In this document: piece after piece, positions 22,103-36,700 of the stretch
Layout: each line of letters starts with the position of its first letter
Numbering within the stretch: the first letter of the stretch is position 1
DNA from: Bathymodiolus brooksi
Lineage: Eukaryota > Mollusca > Bivalvia > Mytilida > Modiolidae
Direction of reading: 5' to 3'
Assembly: GCA_963680875.1 (NCBI GenBank)
Contig: OY804588.1
Location: 61,824,397 to 61,888,396 of the forward strand
Length of the DNA stretch: 64,000 nt
The notes under the pieces: model-generated
Databases searched by the model: none
What the model was told of the DNA's origin: nothing
The model's input: only the letters and a program-made list of their open reading frames with translations
Program-made: the position numbers and the translations under genes

Positions 22103-22147
22103 GTTCAACGCCAGCTTTAGCAGTATTTTTCCAGCTATTTCGTGGCG
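22063..22147 (-). repeat. SINE family C 3' end with (ATTG)n tail
   Basis: A long (ATTG)n run is followed by GGTGTTCAACGCCAGCTTTA and CCAGCTATTTCGTGGCG. Confidence 0.8.
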
Positions 22148-22290
22148 TCAAAACAGAAACTAAAAAAATGCATTACAATATATAAAACAATATACAAATG
22201 TAAAAATAATAAAATAGCACTGACAGACTTAACATAAAAGCACAAAAAAACAGTTTTTATAAAATATGAATAGATTATCATTATTTATAG

Positions 22291-22581
22291 TCAGTTTATA
22301 GAGTTTATAGAATTCGTAAACAAGTCCGATAAACTGCTCGTTGAGTGATCCGATTCAACATGGGTACCTTGCAACTCCGATAATGACGGCGATGAACTGA
22401 TATCGGACATGATCGGCGATTGACTGTCTGTAATTTCAGACATGGATATTGAATCGGTATGTTTTTCGTCGTCGATGTTTTCTGATGAAGGGTCGTTAGG
22501 GTCTGTTGATTTCTCTGGCTTGTCACCATCAGATTTCATTTGATTTCGTCGGTGCTTTGCTCTGGCATTTTGAAACCATAC
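22291..22581 (-). CDS. Lhx2/9: Lhx2/9 exon 6: homeodomain helix 3 and C-terminus
   Basis: The acceptor CATTTTGTAG precedes GTATGG, giving [13 protein letters not shown] in frame (residues 326-338). The tail is acidic and Ser-rich ([16 protein letters not shown]) and stops at 22291. Position 56 of the homeodomain is His; as I recall, Phe (Lhx2/9) or Trp (apterous) is usual there. Confidence 0.93.
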   Translation of the reverse strand, partial: VWFQNARAKHRRNQMKSDGDKPEKSTDPNDPSSENIDDEKHTDSISMSEITDSQSPIMSDISSSPSLSELQGTHVESDHSTSSLSDLFTNSINSIN

Positions 22582-25500
22582 CTACAAAATGGGTAAAATC
22601 TGTTAATTCTTGGTTATACAATAACAAATGTTGCATTGCTGTATATATTCATCATTTGAATACTACTACATGTTTATTCTTATTTCTTGTAAAAAAAATA
22701 ATTGGTTTTATAAAATACATGTGCATGGTTGTATACGTATTGTTCTATATTGTAGTTACAATCAGAATGGTATCGGCTATTTCCGCCAAACATCGGCCTT
22801 CGTCGGAAATGACCGAGTAATGAATTTAATATATTCGACAACATTCATAGCATTGAAAATTGAATCTGATTGATATCTACATATCCACCAATGTTCATCC
22901 CCATTAAAGTTGAGAGCTAAAGTGTTGCTCAAGATGAGGTGTTCTCGATTCAAATTTGGGATTGTCAGTTTCTTGCGACAGGTCAGTGATTTTTTCCGGG
23001 TAGTCGTACTTTTGCCGTTTTCCTCCGTTAATACAATTTGAGTTCAACGATATAAATGAATATTGTTACATGATGCCTTTAGCATCGATAAGCGATCGAA
23101 CAGGGGCTATGTTTTCCCCGCGTACCAGATCTCGGGGGGGGGGGGGGGGGGGGGGTCACTGCACGAAACAAAAATCAGATTATTTCCAAAAGGGGCATGA
23201 AAAATCAGTATTTTATTTTTGATTCTACCAACAATTGCTCTTGAAAACTGCAAAGTAATTTTTTTTTCTATAATAAAACTTGGCGACAGACATTAAATTG
23301 GTTTTTTTTTAAGTTAAATGGTCGTTCCCTAAATGAACATTGCGCCATTCAACATTTTTTTTAAATTGTATATGAAAAAAATATATATACCTGAAGTACA
23401 CGTTTTGATAATCCAGTTTTCTGAGAAAGCTGTTTCAGATCTTTAGCATCCGGGTTATGGTTTAGATTAAAATAGGATTTCATTGTTCGTAGCTGATGAT
23501 GCTTAAATGATGTTCGGACTCTTTTCTGTCGCGGAGGTTGTTGATTACAGTAGCCATCCTGTCTCATCATATCTCCTCCTCTCTCCGGACCATCGCCAGG
23601 AACCAAACCTTAAAAAAAAACACAAACAAAATATTATTAATAAGTCAATCAATCAAGAACATACCAGAACACCAAACAATAATTCAGTGTAATCTTATAC
23701 ATTTTATTTTTTTAATTTCAAGCTACCTTAGGATTCACCGCATTTAACTTTTTTTGGGGGGGGGGGGGGGTGGGGGCTATGTTTTTTTTCTAAAAAAAAA
23801 ATTGTCCCCAAATTTAAACAAATGAATTGACCTGAAAGATACAAAATATATATATAATCTGATCATGCAGATTTCAACGAGAAATTTAAGAAATATTAAG
23901 TAATTTATTTAAAATAAATAAACCCCCCCCCCCCCCGCCATTCTGACTACTACCTGCAACTTTCGAGAAACATCATGCAGAGGAAAATAGCCGAAATCAG
24001 TTTAATAACTGGGGGAAATTATTTCTGATAGTTTGAGCAAATGTATAATTAGTAGAAGTGTTGTAAGGATATAAATGAATATATGATAGTGAATGTAATA
24101 AATGTGTGAATTCAGAACATATTTTTGTAATTTTTGTATATACACATGTAATTATATCGAACCAAATCATCCCATCATCACTGCCAAAAGCAATATTGTA
24201 GTAACCCGGTGTGTTCGACACATGACCTTGTCAGAAAAACTTAAAAACAAAGGATTTAAATGAATACATTCTTCAGGTGAATTTATACACACCAAGAGGA
24301 GAGGTTTGTGTCCATGAAACTAGTTTAATCCCGCCACCTTTTAATTGAAGTGTCTGTACCAATTTAGCAAAGTATCGATTTTTCCTCTCTTTTTACGGTT
24401 TTTCTGTTAGATTTTGGAACTGTTCCGTCATTGTTTTTTTTATTTTCCGTTTAATGTCCTCCCCCTATTCTTTAGTTGGGAAAATTGTTTTCAAATTTTG
24501 AAATTTGCCATCGTCCATATTCTTTAGTTGGGAAACAGTTTTCAAATTTTGAAGCTGGGGCTTTATATTATAAATATTATTTTCATGTTATAAAACTACA
24601 GATGTGTTACAAAAAAAAAAGATTTGGAGAATATCAAACCTAATGTGTGGCAATCAAGTTTGACGGATGTTATCGTATGGTTGGTCGAAAGCGTCACGGA
24701 TGGTCGCAAGATCCATTTTCACTCCTTCTGCTATCGAACTGAATTACCGATGTCACAACACAACATAGGAATAGCATTCATAACAACTGATAGATTCTGA
24801 CACTTTTTCAAAATGCAGATATTTTCATTTAAGACAGACCACCGTGTTTCTCGCGCCTTGTCCATCAATACGAAATGTTCCTAATGTCTTTTGGATGAGA
24901 ATACCATATGTCTGAACGTCATCTATTTGATGACGCCAAACAGTCCTCAGAAGTTATTCAGATCATTTTGTGCATAATTTCACCAGATAAAACAAACACA
25001 TTTTTCTGAAGTTATATAACTTAAGAATGTAATTGTATATTCGCCATATTATGTATGATTAAAATGACCTTGACACGGTACAAGATAATTCTTCAATGGT
25101 GGAGGTAAAGAAACAAAACACTGAGATTGGATCGTATGTCACTTAACTATCCGATTACAAATCAAATAGACAATAAACGTACATTGTCAACAAAAATAAA
25201 ATGAATTTGTATCATTTACTGAAACATGAAGAAAACCGAGCCTCTGGACAGCCTTTCATTCCTGTTTCGGGGCGAGTACAAATATATTTTAAATATTTTC
25301 CGACAATTTATGTAATTTGTGTGTATACTGCAATGTCATGTAGGCATATTTATTATATTTACACACAAAATGGTAAAAGTATTTTACATATGGTGTACAA
25401 AAGACACTTTGGTTGAATTTCCTCTAGCGTCCGCGTAAGACCAATGACCATTGCGCTTCGCTCTGCATATGACGGGAGACTTTAAACATATAAAGCAGAA

Positions 25501-28500
25501 GTTTATATGGGCGGTAAATACATTGATTGCAATGTAAATTGATAGTAAATGCACTGATTGCAGTATAATAAAAATTAATTGGAGCTGGGAAAAAGGATGG
25601 GATATTAGAATAAATAATCAAATTGCCTGGTCTATTTATTTCTTCTAAAATGAACGCTCATTATACTGCGCTTGAAAAAGGGGACACAGCGGTGGACCAA
25701 AATGTTGACCAAAATAGGAAGAAAGAAAATTATGCTGAAAAAGGAGTGGACAATGGAACCTGAATGTGTCATTACGTTTTGTAAAAAAAATTGAAGTAAC
25801 AAGCATACAATAATCTTGCAAGCGTCTTTCAAATTCATGCGTCTTCAAAAATATGGACACTATAAAAAAAAATGATGAGAAAATAAACAAAGCATTTAAC
25901 AATCGATCAAAACTAACAATCCTTGCATTGTTTTTCCTAATTGATATTCCAAACAATTTACACAGAATTCATTCATCAAATCTAGTCAACATGGTTTGCA
26001 CATCAGTTTGTCTATTTTCATGCACTCTCGTCCGTTCATGTTTAAGCAATAAATCAGAAGAAACATTAATTCTAGATTGACTTTGTTACTATATGTTTTA
26101 CCCCGATCCGCTCAATTTGGGCCCCACTGAAAGTTTATTAACACGTTTTTAGTTCAACCACAGAATGTATACGACGAAAGTAATCTCTTTAAGGGGGAAA
26201 TTGAAAAAAGAAAAAAAAAGAAAAAATTGCAAAACGTGTTCAACCTGAAACGAATGCATCCATCGACTATATGAAGGATAGTTGTATAATATAAAGTTGC
26301 TTTTTTTTCACTTTCTGACTGCATAAAGACTGAAATACTGTTTAAGTCGATGTTAAACACCAATCAATCAAGTACAAAGAATGAAACTGGTTTACTCACA
26401 TAATTTTACAGGTCAGAACCAGTCTAAGACAGCATAAGGTTTCATTGTAATGATAATATTATGCCAATCCCGTAGCCAGCATTGTTCAAAAAGGAAGGGT
26501 CCTTACTCAAAATCCGGACTGTAACTGATAGTTCAATTGAAATCTCGATTTTCATATTTTCAAAAATCTTGCATTAAATAGTCCTAATTTATTTTCAATG
26601 GGGGATTCGTTCGAACTCCCGAAATCAACTTTTCCTCCCTAGAAAAAAAGGGGGGAAATGAGATATATATATATCATGATACCCTTGATCGACTGGACAT
26701 ATTTATTTTGCTTTGATGCTATCAATTCAGCTCTTACTTAAACAGTTTCCAACAGAAGTGTTGGGGGATGTTGACAAAAACATAGTTTTGTCCCTTCCCT
26801 GTCTTTCCTCACGGTCCCGACCCCCTTGCCCCCTTTGTAAAATCTAATCGAGGATATAATATATAGCTTTGTTCTTACCTCTCTAATTTTTCTACAGTAT
26901 ACTACAAATCACACATACGATAAGTGAAGTTGATTGTATAGATACAATCTAAAGATAAAGTTTATGTACGCGTCAAACCTAATTCTATATTATATTTTTT
27001 TTCAAACGTAAAAACCACCAAACTATTTATCGTGTTCTCCTAGATCCATTCATTACATTTTCATTGCTAAAATCTGCTGTTTAAGAAAACTATAAACTTC
27101 ATGACACGTGAATGGCACTCTGTAAAAGATAGACATTTTTTTAAACGGTGGGTCAGGTTGACCACACATAAAAATATATGTAAAAATTCAACACCGACAG
27201 GGTTGAAATATAAACAATGTAGTATGTTTATCCATTTGAAGAATTTTATAAGTTTACTTTCAGCGGTCATTTTCGTAACTGAGGGCAGTGACTTTCGGGG
27301 TTGATTTTGAAGGGTATGTACATGAACCACCCACTGGTCAACATAAATATGTTGAAATTCGGGTAGTGGTTTTAGAAGAGAATCTTTCTCCAAAAATATA
27401 CACGACTAGATGGCAAAATCTCGCATGACTTTTGTTTGACGAGATCGTCGGAGTCATATAAGCTATAAAAAATGTATAGGAGCAAGAGAAATATAAACAT
27501 AATTTACATATGATCAGTCATTTATGGATTTCGGCATAATACCTCCATGGTCGTGCACGGCCTATGTACTTGCCCGACTCTGCTTTGCATATAGCCTTTA
27601 TAACCACAGGCGCATGGGGCATGGATTTCGTTTCCTCCTCCCCCCTTTTCTCTACTTTTTTCAAAATTTTCATATAAATCATTCCTTTTTCAAAATTTTC
27701 ATAATCATTCGTTTTTTCTTCATTTGACAATATCAGTAGACGTCATACATCATGAATAATACGTGTATTCTGTGTCCACAGTTTTTCGACTGATACAGTA
27801 TAAGATAGAAGGTAAGCAACTCCATTTTCATATTTCGCGCCATATCGCTCACCTCGGTTGGGAAACCCCCGTGTTTTTTACACTTTTTACCTTGTCTACA
27901 TATGGCACTGTCGTATCAAACTGTTTCTTAGACAACTGGGTTTTTCATTGCAGGTAATCCATTCGTAAAAATCCCAGGGTTCCCGTTCTTGCACTTCCGT
28001 CTCAAATGATGTAGTTTGACCTAGAAACGAAGCTGCCTCGCTATTCTCGGCGAGATTTCTTGGAAAAGATCGACGTACAGACTGAAATTCGAACATGGGC
28101 AATTAGGTAAGTGTCTCAGAAACAGTTTGATACGACAGTGCCATATGTAGACAAGGTAAAAAGTGTAAAAAACACGGGGGTTTCCCAACCGAGGTGAGCG
28201 ATATGGCGCGAAATATGAAAATGGAGTTGCTTACCTTCTATCTTATACTGTATCAGTCGAAAAACTGTGGACACAGAATACACGTATTATTCATGATGTA
28301 TGACGTCTACTGATATTGTCAAATGAAGGAAAAACGAATGATTATGAAAATTTTGAAAAAGGAATGATTTATATGAAAATTTTGAAAAAAGTAGAGAAAA
28401 GGGGGGAGGAGGAAACGAAATCCATGCCCCATGCGCCTGTGTTTATAACAATAAACTTTCGAGAAATGAGAAAGGGCAATCAAGAATAGACAATCCAGAG

Positions 28501-30631
28501 TCAATGGCAATAACATCGGGCACAAGATCCAGAATGAAGACATACAAAACAAAACATTACACAAAAGAAAATTAAAAAGATGACAAACACGGACCCCTTC
28601 CTGTTTCCAAAAAGTGGGGGTGAATCCAGGACTGACATACTGACATAATATTCCTTACAATGAAAATAAGGTGTGATAATTTCCCCCCCCCCCCCCCCCC
28701 CCCCCCCCACACACACACACAGCTCCCACATTACGTGTATGGTAAACATGCATGTTACACATACATTTTTTGTATATACTAAATTGAACTGGATATTACG
28801 TATTTCCCAAATATAAAGACTACATTTTACAATTTGCCCCTTCTGTGTGACTTATATGATTTTGACGTTTTCATGTCAGTTTGGCGGGAATAATAAATCA
28901 CGGGCTCGTTATCGGTGATAACAACGTACGAAACTTTCCAGCAGAGAAAGAGAAGATTTCTGCAATAGTTTTAACACTCTAAATCACCAGCTACAAATTA
29001 CTGCACTCCATGGTGGATAATCAAAATCCGCAGTAAATAACCTGATCGTTATATCACCTGCTTGCTCGAATGACATGCATCAGGTTTTAATAAATACATT
29101 GAAAAGCAACGAGTAAATCCGAACGGAAAATTGGAAGAGAGAAAAAAGGGGGGGGGGGGGTGTAATTAATTTACTCAAAGTTAAAAATGTTTATCAAAGT
29201 AAAAATTATTGTAAATGACGTCTTTTGTTATCTATAAAACATGATTTTCTTACATAAACTGCCCACTTCTAAATACAGCAGCAATACAGGAAATTGATAA
29301 TGTACCCTTAAAAAAACCGTCATTGATTTCACAAACTGGTATCTTGAATTTGTAAGATAAAGATTGCAGACCCCCACCTTTTTTCCCCCTACAACCATGA
29401 CTTTATATTGTATGACTTGATCTTATTATTGTTGGGGTTTTTTTGTTGTTTTTTTTTTTGTTCTCTTATTTAATTTAAATTTTTGTTTGAAGAGAAACAA
29501 ATAATAATTGTTTCTGTACATTTCTAATGTTAAATTGAATATAATATGTCCATATCTCGTAAATTTCATTCAGATATTATAAAAATAAGTTTGTCACAAT
29601 TTGTAAGGATCCGGGATTCAGTTCAGGAAAATCAATCACCGTAGGCTCTCCAGACAAGATGCAAAAGAGGTTGGGAAATATCGAGATAATCACCATGTAT
29701 AAATTTAAAAGACAACTGGTCTTTCTTCCACAAATGGTATCTACCATGACTGACAGAAATTCTCTTTTGACCAAATGTAGTACAGACAGATAAGTACTGC
29801 AATAAAATAGCAATTTCTGTAGAAGATACATTTATTTTGTACATATGAATTATTCACCTGTAGTACTGTACACAAATGACACTAAACTCTAGTATATATT
29901 ATTACATGTACATTATATCATACATTTGTATTAAAAAGTTTTAACACACTAAAAAGAAGCTGTAAAATGTTAATTCATGGTCATATAGTCTGGAATGAAA
30001 TATATTTGTTCTGATGACAACCACCAGAGAGCTTATAGTTTTGAAGATACTAAAGGAGTAAACAGAAGTCGTAAATGTAACAGTGATTCTTCACAGCTGA
30101 CCTGATTTCTGAATATCATTTGAGTTCTTTCTGTTGCTAAGAGGCACAGCCTGTAGCTAGGGGTTGTGGTCGTCATTTTCAGCTAGGCCTATATTGTCAC
30201 CATGAGAATTAAGTCGGGGGCAGTTATCAATGGAAGACGGAAAATACAATATAATGAAATGGCCTGAACCGAAATTTTATTATTTTTAGAAGCAATGACC
30301 TTGACCTTTGACCTACTGCCCCAATAATAGCAGGCTTCTTCCTCCACATGATTAAATTTACTATGCATCTTAAAAAAACGATAGTCAATTGAAAAGCAAT
30401 ACTATTATCTATTTTTAGTCACTGTGACACTGACCTTTGGCCTACACGGCTCCTGGTCAAGTTTGATGTGAAGATCTCAAAATAATGTCCTGGTATTAAA
30501 ACTTAGGATCCATCATAAAAATTAGGGTAATGATTCGCCAACCGGAATACAACTGTTTATTTCCGGGGTTCAAAGTGCACTGATCCAAGATCGATCTCTC
30601 TATCTCTCTACAAAATAATATCCGAACTACG

Positions 30632-30677
<46 letters not shown>

Positions 30678-30704
30678 ATATATTATCAGAACTACGATAA
30701 ACGG

Positions 30705-30788
<84 letters not shown>

Positions 30789-33700
30789 AATATATTATCA
30801 GAACTACGATTAACGGATGTGGCTTTAACTGCTCTTCTTCCTTGATAGGAATTTTCTTTTATAATAAAAACAGCAATATCTACTTTATAATAAAAAGAAC
30901 TGAAGATGTGGTTTTCTATGAAAATACGACTATATTCGATACAATAGATGGGACAAGAAAATAGCCAGAAAGGCGACTTTATTTTCTTTGCTTGTTTCAA
31001 TATTGAATAATTTTGTTTACACCCATACCGCTACTTATAAAAGAGAGTGTATATTTAAAATATTATATTTAATCTGTGTTCTAATGTAAAGAAGCATGTG
31101 TTTATTTATAGACGACCAATCTCTGTAAATATTAGAATCTCAGAAAAACAAATATTTGTATTTCTTTCCATATAGCACACTCCAAAAGAAAATAATAATC
31201 GAAATTTGTTTCTGAAAAGTGTATTTTTTCCGATAGCTTCTTCAAATTCTGTCAAAGTATCGATTTTTAATTCACATATTGGGGGATAGTTTTGAGATAA
31301 ATTAGGCCGAAAATAAAATATTGCGGTTTACCTAAATGTACCCAACAAAAACCAAAAATTACTAGTCGTTAATTTATTAGGCCTTATAAATATATAAATA
31401 TTATCATCCAATTGTAACAATTTCAAATGTTGCAAGGAGTGACCGGCATGGTGAACTATGACTATGCAAAATAAAATATGTCTCAAATATTCAAATTTAT
31501 ACATAGAAATGTATTTTTCTATATGTCTAAAATACTCGAAATATGATACCCCAGATGAGGGATTATGGCGTTAAACACCATAACCTCTGATATCCCAGAT
31601 AATAGAAATCTCAAAACATATTTTGTTGTTTTTTTAAATATTGGTTTAAAATTTCTTATCTCACTGTATTACAAACTCCCATTTTTTTCGGGCAAATATA
31701 GAAACAACCGAACTTTCGCCAATAACATTTTAATTCGAGTTAAAAAAAAATGATAGAGATTAGGGTTATGGTGTTTAGCGCCACTTTCAATAATATTTCA
31801 GTTATATCGTGGAGGTCAGTTTTATTAGTGGAGGAGAAAATGATATGATATTCAAGACCATTGAGAAGGAATGAATAAAAATTAAAAAAAAACTATGTGT
31901 CAACGACATCTCCTACGATTTGTTTACCTTTTTTTCCCTATACTATTTTCATTAATTATAGTAATTATTTAATGGAATGAAATTTGCTTAAAGTTAAAAT
32001 TGAGTAAAGTTCTTTACGAAGCTTATATGGTCAGCTATACAAATTTTTTTTTAAATAATTTTGTCTTTAATGGCAAAATTAAAAATACTGTATATAGCAT
32101 TCTGGGGAAAAAACAAATAAACAAACAAATTAAAAATAAACATGTTCTAAACGACCTTATTTACATAAGAAAAAATAATCAAATGTTTAATCGTTTTCAT
32201 TAATTATTCAAACTATATATATGATGAGCAACCATTTTTTGTTCAATAATTTGTTTCGTTGGTATAAAATAAAATGTTAAGACAAAATATCAAAGCCATT
32301 GATTTTAGATGTTCGTGTGAAATTAACATGTAATTCAAATGAGGTATGTTTGACTATAACAAAAAGCCGATTTATTTTTATGAATGGGCGGCTTTAGGAA
32401 AATGGTACTTGAAATACACGGAGTCAACAAAGAGCTTCAAAAACTCGAACACCGTGTTTCCTCTAATCGTTGTGTAAAATTGAAAAATTGAATCATATCG
32501 GATAGTTTTATTGGTTGCGTGCGAGAACAGTCACACTCATGCACCAGCTATGAAAACAGGGCATGTCTCGGTATTTGTTTGACATGCATGTAGACTTAAT
32601 CTCTAGCTAAAATACAAGGGGAAAATAACATGTTCATGCTTTTTCTTGACTAGCTCTACCTATAAAGGAAAACGGCACTTGTTGTAAGTAAGGATATTAG
32701 CAATTCACTTTTCGACCACTTGTAGATAACCTGCGATATACATCCTGTCGGCTACTGTATAGAGCTAAACTGAGGTGTTAAGAACGGTCAATTGCCGATT
32801 TCTTGTGACCTAATTATTGACTTCCGGTTACTCCGGACTTTCGGAACACTTTGTAGTTTAGTATGTCAAATTGTAAAGTACATATATCCGTTTGTGTTAT
32901 TTAAACCATTGTATTTCAAGTATAAAAAAGGGGTCACAATTTGATTTAAAAAGAAAAGCATGTCAATGTAGGGCTTTTAAAGGGGATGGGATAAGCTTAG
33001 AAACGATTAAACATAAATAAGTTAAATTTCTTTCCATAAAAAACGATAGAAGTAAAATAAATGGAAGCACAAATAATATATTACAAACTTAACTTTCATA
33101 GGGTCAACCAAAGCAACTCGTTATTTCTTTTTGCACAGTCTAGTGCGTTCGTATTTAGAAATATGATTATTAGCACTGAAACAATTTCCTGCAAGCACTT
33201 CAAAAAAAAAATTAAGTCTACAGCAAGCTATTTTTGATTTTTACCCATTTAATAGATGTGTCTCTATTGAAATAGAGATATCTGTATAAAAAATGCAAAT
33301 GAGAATCTATTTTTTACACAGTTATCTCTATTTCAAATAAAAACATCTTTACTAATGCAAAATACAGCTAAATATATAACGGTGTAGTGGTCAGCGTGTT
33401 CGCCTAGGGTGCGGTAGATCGTTGGTTCGAGAAAACTATTGTTCAATTAGCGTTAAACAACAATCACTCACTCAGTTAACCATATTTGAAATACATATAT
33501 ATCTTTATATTTTTTTCATGAGATACATGTGTATCTATATTAAATAAATAGAGACATCTATATTTCAAATACTGATATTTTGATTTTAAATAGAGATATT
33601 TGTATTCAAGACAGAGATATCCTTATTTTAAATACAAATATTAGTATCAGTTTTTGATGGAAGCATACTTTATTTATAGATTAATGCATGCCCTTTTCCA

Positions 33701-36700
33701 TATCAGGACTGTTATCATCCAGAGAGACCGATATCAGCCAGAGGGCTTTAGCCCGAGCACAGGCGCTTGTGTAGAGTCAAAAATATGCTCGCTATGTACC
33801 TAAAATACCACAAGGCCGGACTCACTCCTACTACCCCTGTCACTTCAATCGCTATTTCCCCTGTCAAAATGTCGATAGGACGCAAATCGCTTACTAATTT
33901 GCGTAGTGAAATGATTTTTCTTCAAGGAAAACCCGTTTTTTATATCTTCCTACCATCTACACCCCCATACTGACAGATAATCCTCAGATTTTGTTGACAA
34001 TGGACACCCAAGTGGCAGCAAAGCGAAAGTAGGTCACGTGCGACATATTTCCGCCTTTTTTAGAAGTTCATGATATCATTTTAGTTTTAAAATCATTTAT
34101 TGGAGACTTTTTTTTATATTTTTGGCATTCTCTCCGGGGCTGCCAATTTTTATCAATTTCCGGACGAAAGGATTTCAATCTCATCATAAGGAAGATTGTG
34201 TATTCAATGCGCATGCCCATGTTGCTGTAGAGCTCTCTGTGCTCGCTATAAATGGGTGAAAACCATGAAACTGCTTACCATAAAACCAGAGTGCTTATTT
34301 TGTTTTTTTTTCTTTCTTTTGATATTCACCCACACCCTAAAAGGCACTTTATAAACGGAAGTAGAAAATTATTTTTACAGGATACTTACCCCCACATATA
34401 TATAGGTTTCCCTTTATTTTAGAAGTGGCGAGTAGGATTAATCTCAAGATTAGAAAAACAATTGACTTTCTATAAGGTGCCCGCCTTTTTTGTGTCTACT
34501 TTAACGACCAGTTGACGACAGCCAATATGACAAGCAGGCATAGCAACAACATTCCGAAATAAACGTTAGAGAATATCGAAGGGGCAATCAAAAATGGAAA
34601 ATCCAGAGAAAATGTCAACACAGGGCACACAAGACGAAGAAAAACAAAACAAAAACAAAACACAATAGGTGTTGGACACCACTATACGCAAGCAAACAGA
34701 AATAACGTAAATGAGACATAGGCCTTCCTACAAACAAATATATGGGGGGTAAATTCATTGTTTATTACGGTGATCATAAGCGGCCATATTGATATGCAAA
34801 CCAGAAATTTGCCGCTATTGCCGTCAAATTGATCTTGGCACTTTTCGTAGTATTTTGGCAATGTTATTAGTATATCACACCAACCACATATTTTCAACTC
34901 TAGTGTCGTGTGTCAAGAACTGTTGAATCAAAAAGACGCTAAAAATCTGTGTTATAGAAGAAACAATTTGTATTTAATGGCAATAAACGCATTAGCTTTG
35001 TTTACTTAGTTCATCTACAAACAAAGAAAATGCCATGACCCGAGTTTTTTTATAAAGATTTTCAGAGTAGCTATTTGCATTGCGGTTTTTCTTTAAACAA
35101 TGTAGTCTATTTTGCTCAAAACTTACGAGTTTTGCTATAAATTCCAATAAATCAAATATTGGCCAATGCAATAAAATCAACAGACACAGTGGTCTAGTGC
35201 CTACCGTATTCTCCGAAACATGGCGGAATATCGCGGGTTCAATCCCCGGTCTGAACAAACCAAAGACTATAAAATTGACTTTTGCTGTTTCTTTGATAGG
35301 CATGCAGTATTCGAAAGTAAGAGCAAAACACTGTCTCGGAGTCGATAATGGAGGCCGTCGTGATCGTAGTCGCATTAGTGTTTGATTTTGAACTACCTGT
35401 GCAATCAGTACCTATGATATCACCAATAACGTTGTGAGTTCGAACCCACTCATGGCGAGGTTTACTCGATACAACATTTTGGGATCAAGTTTGTCAGTGA
35501 CTTATGGCAAGTCGGTGGTTTTCTCCGGGTACTCTGATTTCCACCATCAATAAAACTGACTGCCATTATATAGCTGAAATATTGTTGAAAGTGGCGTTAA
35601 ACACCCTAACCCAGAGTCGATTATGCGTCCGGGTGGAGTGATATTTTTACATGCTCTCGTCATGATATAGCTGTATGATTTCTCTCTTGGCTTTGAAACA
35701 GCAATCACTATAACTCGGTCTAGTCGTAACACAGTAATTTGCACTTAAGATATAGAAAGTACACTATAGTTCGGTCTCCTCATAAAACACACCAAAATTA
35801 TTTTAATTGCAATAAAGTAAACTTAGGAGCATTGTTGATATAATAATCCGATAAATTATATTTTTTTAGTCTATTTGCCGTTAAATACAGATGTTTTGTA
35901 ACAAAATTTATAAGTTTTCAATATCGCTAAGATCTTTTGACTACAACATAATTCAAAATCATTCTTTTATATCTCCAACTTTGAAGAGCGTATCATCTGA
36001 ATCGTTATCAAATAGATGCTTATTTCAAAGAAATATCATACCTTTCGTGAAAACGAGACGATAACGTTGCCGTCTTTATGACGTGATCTTGGTAGAAGTA
36101 TTTTGCGAAATATGAGCACAATCTTTAATATAACAATTTAGCGTCAATTTGTTATTGTATAAGGTTATCAAAGGTTAAAAATAACTGATACATATCCTTG
36201 CACATTTATTAAGCAAGGCACTGGGAACTCTCGTGGAATCACGATCAGAACATTTGTTTCAAATCAAAAACCATGTTGTATCAATATGTTTCAACTTTAT
36301 AAGATTCCAAATGACTTCAAAGAATTAATTCTGATACTAAATCACCATTTAATAATTGATTTATACAAATCAGATTTATAAATCAAATTTATATGTTATA
36401 AATATAGTGTCAACAAAGTATGGCTTAGGTTTAGATTTATGGTGTTGAGTATGGTTTATGGTATTTAACGCCACTTTCAACAATATTTCAGTCAGTGTCG
36501 GATTTACCATTGTGCTTAGGTGTGCTTAAGCACAGGGGCCAGGGGGCCCACCTTCCTGCCAATTTTTTTTTTTTTGCGATGGATTTTTGCTTATGTGGTA
36601 ATGTTTTAACTACAAATGTATTCCTAAATTTACTGAGCATGTATGCCCGACTGCCTGTGTAGGCCTACCGGGTCTACCCTCTTCAGGGCCCAAGTAAGGG

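Noticed and set aside
27518..28564. Mirror-image short frames on both strands
   Set aside because: They are the same sequence read in the two arms of the inverted repeat.
28501..28749. Minus-strand frame with a poly-Gly run
   Set aside because: The poly-Gly comes from a poly-C tract; the rest has no support.
33383..33435. Possible tRNA gene (A-box and B-box-like motifs)
   Set aside because: It joins directly to the SINE GCGTTAAAC core and (ACTC)n tail, no complete cloverleaf is apparent, and the same head occurs in other SINE copies.
35184..35245. Possible tRNA gene (GTGGTCTAGTGCC, GGGTTCAATCCCC)
   Set aside because: It continues into a SINE family A body with another SINE inserted in it.
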